Shown here: positions 1 to 5,823 of the stretch, in pieces
Layout: every line of letters starts with the position of its first letter
Numbering within the stretch: the stretch's first letter is position 1
Source of the DNA: Candidatus Wolframiiraptor sp. EX4484-121
GTDB taxonomy: Archaea; Thermoproteota; Nitrososphaeria_A; Caldarchaeales; Wolframiiraptoraceae
Direction of reading: 5' to 3'
Length of the DNA: 15,741 nucleotides
Assembly: GCA_002255105.1 (NCBI GenBank)
Contig: NJEK01000063.1
Location: forward strand, 1 to 15,741
The notes under the pieces: generated by a model
What the model saw: the letters and a program-made list of their open reading frames with translations, nothing else
Database searches by the model: none
What the model was told of the DNA's origin: nothing
Translations under genes and position numbers: made by a program

Positions 1-423
1 GGCCAGAATCTGCCTCAAGGTATAGTTGCTGTAGAACGCCCTGACATCATCATCGACCTCCGACGCATCGTAGCCCGATGGATCAAGCCTCCTCTCGGCG
101 TAATCTATCCACTCAAGAACCCTCCTCCTCGGAACTGGTCTAACCTTAGCTCTTGTGAGAACGTATGCCTCCGGGGATAAGTCGTTTCCAACTCCTATCC
201 TCCCATTAAGGCATGCCTCAAGCGGCGCCGTCCCCTTGCCGCTGAATGGATCTAAAACCACGTCCCCGATCCTGGAGTACTTCACGACAAAGTAGTGGGC
301 GAGGGAGGGAGGGAAGCTCCCGGTCCTGGAGCAGATCCTGTGCAGCGCTATTCCCCACCCATCTCTAGCATACTTCCACGAATCGCTTATCCCGTAGCTC
401 AAGATGTACCTGTATTTCCCCAA
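1..423 (-). CDS. DNA methyltransferase, N-terminal 141 residues (runs off left edge)
   Basis: S-adenosylmethionine-dependent DNA methylase fragment. Reading down from 423, residues about 57-64 are DPFSGKGT, the methylase motif I (usually DPFxGxGT), followed by PLEACLNGRIGVGNDLSPEA, where the acidic residue after the second strand (ND) would contact the cofactor. The preceding stretch FPPSLAHYFVVKYS resembles motif X of these enzymes. The catalytic [DNS]PP[YFW] motif is not in the window, so the modified base (N4-C or N6-A) is unknown. With motif X and I at the N-terminus and the catalytic motif downstream, the order suggests a gamma/alpha-like arrangement. The frame is open back only to a TAA nine bases before TTG 423. 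A TTAAAA box lies 28-33 nt upstream, which fits a leaderless TTG start. No restriction endonuclease is visible. An RNA methylase is a less likely alternative. Confidence 0.7.
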   Translation of the reverse strand, partial: MGKYRYILSYGISDSWKYARDGWGIALHRICSRTGSFPPSLAHYFVVKYSRIGDVVLDPFSGKGTAPLEACLNGRIGVGNDLSPEAYVLTRAKVRPVPRRRVLEWIDYAERRLDPSGYDASEVDDDVRAFYSNYTLRQILA

Positions 424-448
424 TGCGGGTTAAGGTCGCTGAGCAAAT

Positions 449-458
449 GGTTTTAACG
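449..458 (-). promoter_or_regulatory. Probable TATA box of the methyltransferase gene
   Basis: On the minus strand this reads CCGTTAAAAC. TTAAAA is 28-33 nt before the TTG start at 423, the spacing expected of an archaeal TATA box for a leaderless transcript. Inferred from position and composition only. Confidence 0.35.
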
Positions 459-700
459 GTTAACTTTAACCGAATGCGAAATAATGCCCTAAGAATACAT
501 GACGATGAACCGAGAGATTACTCCCTGGAACTCATCTCGGTCATCCAAACCTATGTTGCGGCGAAGAATCCGCATCGAACAATCTTGGAGGATTACGTGG
601 AGATTCCAAAGATGATCCAAGGAGAATCAAAATGTATTAGCTTGAGATCATGACGTGGAATCGAGCGAATCGACTTAAGATGTATAAGACTGGAATAGTG

Positions 701-856
701 TCAAGAAAAAGAAATGGGAGAAGACAGAGGGAGCTTGTTACAATAATTGGTCAATTGCTTGAAGACCAATCCCACAAACCTTGTTAAATCATCTGGCAAT
801 TCGAAAACCATCGCTACGATGAGTGAGAGAATATCCTCACCCTTAGGAACTTCCAT
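701..856 (-). CDS. Possible small protein of 51 residues, unrecognised
   Basis: An open frame from ATG 856 to TGA 701-703, beginning MEVPKGEDILSLIVAM and continuing FELPDDLTRF, with an acidic amphipathic first half and a Ser-rich tail. A TTTATG element lies about 26-31 nt upstream of the ATG, so a leaderless promoter is possible. I recognise no family. It is the most protein-like frame in an otherwise gene-poor stretch, but an open frame of this length occurs by chance and no ribosome-binding site supports it. It could also be the remnant of a longer gene. Confidence 0.2.
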   Translation of the reverse strand: MEVPKGEDILSLIVAMVFELPDDLTRFVGLVFKQLTNYCNKLPLSSPISFS

Positions 857-1010
857 ACGGTCTCAATCCAGAAAACTCATAAACATTATGCTTCATAACG
901 ATCGGAGCTGCGAACGATAGCTATAGACCACCGCTATGTTTATGGATCTGCCCAAGGGGTCTGTGGGCGGCAAGATGCTCAGCGGAAAATGGATCAGAAT
1001 AGCTTGCTAA

Positions 1011-1057
1011 GACTTTAAATTTCCCCATAACCATTACTTTACTTGAGTCGGAGGTGT
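1011..1057 (+). promoter_or_regulatory. Promoter and ribosome-binding site of the cupin pseudogene
   Basis: GACTTTAAATTT at 1011-1022 is a TATA-like box, and GGAGGTG at 1051-1057 is a strong Shine-Dalgarno sequence ending seven bases before TTG 1065. This fixes TTG 1065 as the ancestral start. The signals look intact although the gene downstream is broken. Confidence 0.5.
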
Positions 1058-1064
1058 AAAAGTA

Positions 1065-2077
1065 TTGTCGAATGAGAAACTCATCAGGCAGGCATTAGAG
1101 TTTGGGGATGGAATCCTGTGGCTCGCGCCAACCTGGGTTCCGCGGCCATCGAACCTAGGAGAGCCGGGTGGAAGACTTAAACTGGACAAGCGCGACCTCT
1201 ACGCTCTTGGAGCGGAAAGAGGAGGGATATGCGAGAGATGGATCGCCTCCACGGTTAGGGCCGATAATCCAGGAGCTCCTGAGGATGAGGGTCTCAGCTA
1301 CGTCGTCTTGGGGAGATTAAGAAGATCCTTCTGAGAGAGATGATAGAGGTCATGGGAGACGATATATTAGGTAAGGACATTATGAGAAAATACGGCGGAC
1401 TGAAGTCATGGGAGACGATATATTAGGTAAGGACATTATGAGAAAATACGGCGGACTGAAGGCTTTCACGAAATTCTTCGACTACGCCGGCCCGCTTCCA
1501 CTCCATCTACATCAGAAAGACGAGCAGGTGAGGAAGTATGGAAAGGAGGGAAAGCCTGAAGCATACTACTTTCCGCCTCAGCTAAACTTCGATGAAGGGA
1601 GATTTCCTTACACCTTTTTCGGCCTACATCCATCAACGACGAAGCAGGACGTAATCGAATGCTTGAAGAGATGGAATGAGGGAGATAATGGTATCCTCGA
1701 TCTCTCGAGAGCATATAGGATAAGACCTGGAACAAGCTGGCTCATCCAAGCTGGGATACTCCACGCGCCGGGCTCCCTCCTAACCTATGAGCCTCAAAAA
1801 TCATCCGACGTATTTGCGATGTACCAATCCATGGTGGAGGGCAGGGTCATACCTTGGGACTTGGCGATGAAAGACATCCCTGAAGAGCATAAAAATGACT
1901 TGGAATACATCGTCGACCTCATAGACTCGATTCGGGGAGCTGACGCATGACGAGTTCTTTGTGACTAAGGATGTCGCTAAGGAGGGAGTTAAGATAGAGA
2001 ATACGGGGAGAGAGAACTTAGTGATATTGAAAAACTTTGGGCCAGGAAATCAGGAGGCGCCGAAGACCCTGCAATAA
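1065..2077 (+). pseudogene. Class I mannose-6-phosphate isomerase-like cupin, disrupted
   Basis: Remains of a two-cupin sugar-phosphate-isomerase-like gene. The N-terminal part (1065 to about 1310, starting MSNEKLIRQALEFGDGILW) is in one frame, 1313-1405 (GEIKKILLREMIEVM then GDDILGKDIMRKYGGLK) in a second, and 1408-1930 in a third, including the metal-site-like HLHQKDE and ILHAPGSLLTYEP. The tail at 1928-2077 (RFGELTHDEFFVTKD through KNFGPGNQ) returns to the second frame. Between DYIVDLIDS and RFGEL the family has most of its second cupin (from memory, roughly a hundred residues), which is missing. The lesions are therefore a frameshift near 1305-1312, a perfect 56-bp tandem duplication (1350-1461), and an internal deletion with frame change near 1925-1930. 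Family members also bear the names cupin or phosphoheptose isomerase, so the substrate is unproven. The gene cannot make a normal protein as written. Confidence 0.85.
1350..1461 (+). repeat. Perfect 56-bp tandem duplication inside the cupin pseudogene
   Basis: Bases 1350-1405 and 1406-1461 are identical, each beginning TCATGGGAGACGATATATTA and ending CGGCGGACTGAAG. Fifty-six is not a multiple of three, so the copy shifts the frame. The lack of any divergence points to a recent event or an assembly slip. Confidence 0.97.
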
Positions 2078-2096
2078 GCTTAACCCTTCCACATCA

Positions 2097-2103
2097 TTTT
2101 TTT
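2097..2103 (+). terminator. Poly-T terminator candidate after the cupin pseudogene
   Basis: A run of seven T on the plus strand, 19 bases after the ancestral stop at 2077. Archaeal RNA polymerase commonly stops at T runs without a hairpin. It also separates this gene from the convergent permease gene. Confidence 0.4.
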
Positions 2104-2117
2104 AAAGGTGAAAAGGT

Positions 2118-2912
2118 TTAAGGAAAATGGGTAAGGGATTTGAGGATCATGGTTATGGAGAATAATGCTAGGATTACGGAGAACAATCTCCTAATCTGAT
2201 GACTCTTTAGCCTTAAGCCCATCCTACTTCCAAGCTGAGCTCCGCTTATCGACCCCGTTATCGCCGCTAGACCCGTATCAAGGTTTACTAATCCGCTTAG
2301 GATGTAGATCGATGATGATGTCACCGATGTTAGGGAGATCATGAATTGACTTGTCGCCACCGCTATCCTCATCGGAACTCCAAGGATCAGATACATTATC
2401 GGAACCTTCAACGTTCCTCCACCGATTCCGATCATGCCGGCTATCAATCCCGCGGAGAATGCTCCTAAGAGCGATGTCGTCCACCTAATGTAGCTCGGTC
2501 CTACAACCATTCCATCGCTTTCTCCATCTTCCCGCCTAACCCACATTCTATAGGTTACGTATAGTAGGACTGAGCCGAAGATGAACTCCAAGACCTCGGC
2601 CTCAAGCTTCAGGGCGATGTTCGGGCCTATCGCCGCCCCCAATATGGTGGCAGACTCGAGGATCGCGCCTACCCTGAAGTTGACGAGCTTTCTAGAGATG
2701 TAAATGGTTGATGAGGAGATCGCTGTCCCAGAGATGGCCACCAAGCTTAGGGCGACTGCCTGATGCATCGGGATCTTTAGGAGGAGGACGAAGATCGGGA
2801 CCATCAAGAATCCGCCGCCGACCCCGAGCATAGAGCCTAGGAAGCCAGCCGTGAAGGTTGTGAGAAAGATCAAGAGATGTTTAAGCACGGGTATCCGAGT
2901 CCTCACCCCCAT
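2118..2912 (-). CDS. TSUP-family permease (TauE/SafE type)
   Basis: Polytopic membrane protein of about 264 residues, probably exporting or importing a small anion such as sulfite, a sulfonate or another organic acid; the substrate cannot be read from sequence. The two halves each carry the family repeat: GSMLGVGGGFLMVPIFVLL in the first and GLIAGMIGIGGGTLKVPIMY in the second, each followed by PxxxAVAxS (MHQAVALS; MRIAVATS). About eight hydrophobic segments are visible and the length is normal, so the gene looks intact. The frame is open to ATG 2957, but that start lies only seven bases from the divergent tRNA gene and would place the promoter inside the tRNA. ATG 2912 has a CTTTATCC element 19-28 nt upstream and is preferred. 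It converges with the cupin pseudogene. Confidence 0.85.
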   Translation of the reverse strand: MGVRTRIPVLKHLLIFLTTFTAGFLGSMLGVGGGFLMVPIFVLLLKIPMHQAVALSLVAISGTAISSSTIYISRKLVNFRVGAILESATILGAAIGPNIALKLEAEVLEFIFGSVLLYVTYRMWVRREDGESDGMVVGPSYIRWTTSLLGAFSAGLIAGMIGIGGGTLKVPIMYLILGVPMRIAVATSQFMISLTSVTSSSIYILSGLVNLDTGLAAITGSISGAQLGSRMGLRLKSHQIRRLFSVILALFSITMILKSLTHFP

Positions 2913-2930
2913 TAAAATGGTTTGCGAAAA

Positions 2931-2940
2931 GGATAAAGCC
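2931..2940. promoter_or_regulatory. Shared TATA-like element between permease and tRNA-Gln
   Basis: The plus strand reads GGATAAAGCC and the minus strand GGCTTTATCC. It lies 24-33 nt before the tRNA 5' end (2964) and 19-28 nt before ATG 2912 of the divergent permease, so one AT core may serve both directions. Inferred from spacing. Confidence 0.4.
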
Positions 2941-2985
2941 ATCCTAATCCAACTCATGAATGAAGCCCGGTAGTCTAGCGGCCAA

Positions 2986-3006
2986 ACCTGGTCAGAAAGG
3001 GGTTAA
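2986..3006 (+). other. Noncanonical tRNA intron in the D arm (21 nt)
   Basis: A relaxed bulge-helix-bulge can be drawn. The central helix is GGCC (2980-2983) with GGTT (3001-3004), the bulges are AAA (2984-2986) and AAG (3005-3007), and the inner helix is CCT (2987-2989) with AGG (2998-3000). Cutting after the second base of each bulge removes 2986-3006 and joins a standard D loop (AGCGGCCAA) to GGAT. The outer helix is weak, so the exact cut may differ by a base or two. The D-stem end pairs are wobble pairs. Confidence 0.7.
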
Positions 3007-3022
3007 GGATCCCGGGCTCTGG

Positions 3023-3042
3023 ATCAGGTGGGTTGAGGGGAA
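3023..3042 (+). other. Canonical tRNA intron after position 37 (20 nt)
   Basis: The bulge-helix-bulge is clear. The outer helix is the anticodon stem, the central helix is CTCT (3017-3020) with GGGG (3037-3040, two G-U pairs), the bulges are GGA (3021-3023) and AAC (3041-3043), and the inner helix is TCA (3024-3026) with TGA (3034-3036). The cut sites give the standard archaeal 37/38 intron position. Confidence 0.85.
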
Positions 3043-3179
3043 CCCCGGGGACCCCGGTTCGAATCCGGGCCGGGCTACCACACTCACATAATTTCCATCA
3101 TATTGAATTAAGTGGGTCTTCGTCAATTAGCGGTAAAGAAGAGGGCTTAGATCGTCTATCTTCAAATGGCGTTAAACCA

Positions 3180-4195
3180 TCATCTTAAAGTCGTGGCGTA
3201 GATGATTAGGGCCGTGGCCTCCGAGATTATCGTCAGGATGATGATCATGTTTATGAGGCCGACCTGATACATGTATGCCATTATCAGGGATCCCGTGAAC
3301 CACGCGAATCCTATCGATGATGAATAGATTCCATATGCGAGGGATCTCACCTCGATCCAAGCCGATCGTAGAGTAAGCCTATCGGGAGAGCTATGATCGC
3401 GTCAACGGCCATGGCGATCAGATATAGTATTGGAATCTCTCCGGCCGCTAGAACCCCGGTCTTGACCGCGTCCTGGGCATAATATGCTATCACTCCCCAG
3501 TAGATGAATCCCAGTAAGGTTAGGATCGAGCCTATTAGATAGCTCCAAAATCTCTTATCGAGCCTCTTCAAGCTCCTCTCCTCGATGGTCGCGCTCACCG
3601 CCTTCGGTCTGGGATAATTCATGTAGGCTGAGAGCAGCATTACTATCATTATGACCACCGGAATCCATAGGAGGTTGAATGCGAGCCTATATCCAGCTTC
3701 CAGCGGCTTGCTCACGTATATCGATGCGCCTATTATCGCCGGCCCGGCTATCGCCCCTATCTGATCCAATAGCTCGTGTAGCCCGAACCATCTACCCCTC
3801 TTAGCCTCATCGGTCAGCTCTGAGAGGATAACGTCTCTTGCCGGAGCCCTCAACCCCTTACCAACCCGCTCGACCAGGAATAGCATGATCGCGATCTCCC
3901 AGGCTCCGGTGAATGCTAGGCAGGGTATTGCTAGGTTCACTAGATAGCCGATGAATATCAGGGACCAGTAAGCTTTTCCTGAGGTCATCCTCTGCGCCAA
4001 GACCCCTCCCAAGAATCTCATCAAATTGCTTAGAAACTCCCCGAATCCGAGGATGCCTACAGCTATCGCGGGAGCCATTAGGAAATTCAAGTATGCCCCT
4101 CCGATAGATCTCGCCCCCTCATAGACTATGTCTGCGAAGAGGGAGACGAAGGAGAGGGAGATAAATGTGGCCAGTAATCTTCCTCTAAGCCCCAT
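3180..4195 (-). pseudogene. MFS transporter gene with internal deletion and frame change
   Basis: Inner-membrane major facilitator whose first 282 codons (4195 to 3350) are normal: the N-terminus has SLFADIVYEGARSIGGAYL, a hallmark of one MFS subfamily, then ERVGKGLRAPARD (loop motif before TM5) and GLLYDRLG, the second-half motif A after TM8. The frame then hits TGA. In another frame the sequence continues from about 3350 to TGA 3180-3182 as RSLAYGIYSSSIGFAWFTGS and a final hydrophobic helix, which is the TM11-TM12 part of the same family. TM9-TM10, from memory about 45-50 residues, are missing. The junction is at about 3349-3356. Unless the gap is an assembly fault, the product is a transporter cut at eight helices. 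Substrate unknown. Confidence 0.8.
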
Positions 4196-4217
4196 TTCGG
4201 GGGGAGTGATACTTAAC

Positions 4218-4237
4218 CGATAATTTATGGATTATCG
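4218..4237 (-). promoter_or_regulatory. Inverted repeat in the MFS promoter (operator candidate)
   Basis: CGATAAT (4218-4224) and ATTATCG (4231-4237) are a perfect 7-bp inverted repeat with a 6-nt AT-rich spacer. It sits 23-42 nt before ATG 4195 of the MFS gene and overlaps the AT-rich stretch that would act as its TATA box. A dimeric regulator binding here would block transcription. No regulator gene is adjacent. Confidence 0.4.
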
Positions 4238-4271
4238 ACGTGTGGAATTCTTAAAACTCTATTCGATTAGG

Positions 4272-5180
4272 TCACCTCCACGTAAACCAGTCGATCTCGT
4301 CCTTGATCTCCTTCCACTCCGAGGTGTTGAATAGTCTGAGATAGGCTATTATCGTCATGATTATTTCTGGGGTCGGCGATATGGCGATGGCCATGTATCC
4401 CATGCCGAACGTGATCAATCCGCTAATAACCCCTCCAACGATTATCCAAGGGAGCATTCCATAGACCCGGCGGGCAGAGTATAGTGCGGTGTTCATGTCT
4501 CGTGATCTATAGAGGATCGCGGCCGATACCCCCGCCACCATGGACGGTATTATCGTGGGGATGAGTGATGCGAAGGCGATGGCGGGCCTAAGTTCGAGGC
4601 TTAAGAAGATTAAGGCGATGAATGGAAGTATTGTTAGGAGGAGTGAGAGAAGGAGTATGAGCCTCCTCCTCTCCCTAAAGTATTCACAGCATCGACCTCC
4701 AAGCTCTCTAAACCTTTCGGGAGCCGTGGGCGGGGATAAGGTTGAGGATATTATGCTGAAGGAGGTGGATAGGGTCCTCTTAACCGCCTCTAGGGCGCTC
4801 AACGCAGGCCCCTCCTCCAAGCTCTCCAACAACACCCTCAAAGTCTCCCTCTTCCCAACAGGCTTGAACAGGTTTAGATCTCCGATCACATGTCTTGGAT
4901 CCATCCTCGAACATTCCCTCTCCATCCGATCATGTAACTCTTCATCCTTAGAGGGGCTGATTATCGTGCTGTCGCCGACGTAGTGTAGAGTTCTCCCAAC
5001 GAGCCTCGCGGCCTCCTCCCTCCTCCCCTTAATCCACCTATGCCTGGCCTCGACGATATACTTCTTCAAGAGGCTTGGATTCGGCTCATGGTGCTTTATC
5101 CTCGTCTTCCTAACCCTAAGCCTCCCACGATAGGTGAGATAAACCTTATAGTTCAAGATCTCATGGGTCCTCGCATACAT
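4272..5180 (-). CDS. Membrane protein with zinc-phospholipase-C-like N-terminal domain
   Basis: A 302-residue protein with two parts. The N-terminal 100 residues contain the spaced metal ligands of the zinc-dependent phospholipase C / P1 nuclease fold: H66-Y-V-G-D70 (HxxxD) followed by H83-D-R-M-E87 (HxxxE), with further histidines at 6, 30, 31 and 47. Residues about 173-195, 199-223, 242-266 and possibly 268-283 are hydrophobic membrane segments, and the tail is charged. I infer a membrane-anchored hydrolase-like protein. The N-terminal domain is shorter than a full phospholipase C (about 245 residues), so activity is uncertain and the substrate is unknown. There is no signal peptide before the domain. 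ATG 5180 has GGGAG very close upstream; a CTTATCC element lies about 33-38 nt upstream. It is followed on the same strand by the MFS pseudogene after a 76-bp gap. Confidence 0.55.
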   Translation of the reverse strand: MYARTHEILNYKVYLTYRGRLRVRKTRIKHHEPNPSLLKKYIVEARHRWIKGRREEAARLVGRTLHYVGDSTIISPSKDEELHDRMERECSRMDPRHVIGDLNLFKPVGKRETLRVLLESLEEGPALSALEAVKRTLSTSFSIISSTLSPPTAPERFRELGGRCCEYFRERRRLILLLSLLLTILPFIALIFLSLELRPAIAFASLIPTIIPSMVAGVSAAILYRSRDMNTALYSARRVYGMLPWIIVGGVISGLITFGMGYMAIAISPTPEIIMTIIAYLRLFNTSEWKEIKDEIDWFTWR

Positions 5181-5265
5181 ACTCCCTTTGATGAAAGACC
5201 GCTCTCAACGCGGATAAGTTTTGTCTCTTTTAAGCCGCCGCGGAAACATAAACCCACCCCCAACA

Positions 5266-5277
5266 CCTTAAATAATC
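5266..5277 (+). promoter_or_regulatory. TATA box of the uS15 gene
   Basis: CCTTAAATAATC, 29-40 nt before ATG 5306, is a good archaeal TATA box with a short leader. It would drive the uS15 - GAN - Pcc1 cluster. Confidence 0.5.
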
Positions 5278-5305
5278 GGCCTCCAACGATGTTTCAAGGC
5301 GGAAG

Positions 5306-5752
5306 ATGGCGAGGATGCATGCCCGTAAGCGGGGGAGGTCGGGGTCGAAGAGGCCGATCAGCAAGGCTCCACCATCCTGGGTTAAGCTCACCCCCGATGA
5401 GGTTGAGGCTCTCGTGGTTAAGTATGCGAAGGAGGGCTATCCGCCGAGCATGATAGGGATTATTCTGAGGGATCAGCATGGAGTCCCACTCGTTAAGCAG
5501 ATAACCGGGAAGAGCATAACCCAGATCCTGAAGGAGAATAATCTCCTACCCGAGATCCCCGAAGACCTTGCAAACCTGCTTGAGCGGGCTAGGAGGATGC
5601 ACGTCCATCTAAGCAAGAATAGAAGTGATCGATATAATAGGCATAGGCTTCAGCTCGTTGAGGCCAAGATCCATAGGCTCGTGAAATATTATAAGAGAAG
5701 GGGGGTCCTGCCGCCTGACTGGCAGCCGAAGCTCATATACGCCTACAGATAG
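5306..5752 (+). CDS. rps15: 30S ribosomal protein uS15 (archaeal S15P)
   Basis: Small-subunit ribosomal protein that binds 16S rRNA early in assembly. The 148-residue length is usual for the archaeal/eukaryotic form. The N-terminal extension has [17 protein letters not shown], then the [22 protein letters not shown] and [15 protein letters not shown] segments shared with archaeal and eukaryotic homologues. The C-terminal half carries the conserved rRNA-binding region, with [24 protein letters not shown] and the final [13 protein letters not shown] second ATG at 5315 would leave a shorter protein, but the family starts with MARMH, so 5306 is chosen. It ends with TAG. It heads a conserved archaeal cluster with the GAN nuclease and Pcc1. 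Intact. Confidence 0.97.
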   Translation: MARMHARKRGRSGSKRPISKAPPSWVKLTPDEVEALVVKYAKEGYPPSMIGIILRDQHGVPLVKQITGKSITQILKENNLLPEIPEDLANLLERARRMHVHLSKNRSDRYNRHRLQLVEAKIHRLVKYYKRRGVLPPDWQPKLIYAYR

Positions 5753-5784
5753 TCTGGGTCTTAAGCAATCATCAGCAAGTGAGG

Positions 5785-5798
5785 TTTATCTATATAGG
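5785..5798 (+). promoter_or_regulatory. TATA box of the GAN gene
   Basis: TTTATCTATATAGG, with TATATA 28-33 nt before ATG 5824. This spacing indicates a leaderless transcript starting at 5824 and argues against the upstream in-frame GTG at 5779, which would place the TATA box inside the coding region. Confidence 0.55.
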
Positions 5799-5823
5799 GC
5801 GAGATTTAGATTGGGGTCGAGTA

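Larger units (their letters stand above)
424..1064. other. Gene-poor interval of about 640 bp
   Basis: Apart from the doubtful small frame at 701-856 and promoter elements at both ends, I see no recognisable gene, RNA or repeat here. The composition is more AT-rich than the neighbouring genes. A 76-codon plus-strand frame (423-653) and a 35-codon one (680-787) give no recognisable protein. The interval may hold decayed sequence, since the next gene is a pseudogene. Confidence 0.5.
2964..3080 (+). tRNA. tRNA-Gln (anticodon CTG) with two introns
   Basis: The acceptor strand AGCCCGG (2964-2970) pairs perfectly with CCGGGCT (3070-3076), followed by discriminator A3077 and an encoded CCA (3078-3080). 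The T arm is CCCGG-TTCGAAT-CCGGG (3053-3069). The anticodon stem is CCGGG (3012-3016) with CCCGG (3044-3048); the loop begins C-T then anticodon CTG at 3019-3021. The D stem is GTCT (2973-2976) with GGAT (3007-3010). Two insertions must be removed to fold it: 2986-3006 in the D arm and 3023-3042 at the canonical 37/38 site. What remains is 76 nt including CCA, a regular tRNA. An acceptor starting with A and ending in CCGGGCTA is typical of archaeal tRNA-Gln. Confidence 0.93.

Noticed and set aside
423..653. Plus-strand frame of 76 codons
   Set aside because: No recognisable family, no ribosome-binding site, and it begins at the first bases of the opposite-strand methyltransferase, where that gene's own promoter signal lies.
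680..787. Plus-strand 35-codon frame starting MYKTGIVSRKRNGRRQ, faintly like an archaeal winged-helix start
   Set aside because: Too short, no downstream helix-turn-helix in any frame, and it overlaps a better minus-strand frame.
5040..5453. Plus-strand frame overlapping the uS15 start
   Set aside because: It is out of frame with uS15, rich in Arg/Pro and lacks any family resemblance; it is a composition artefact.
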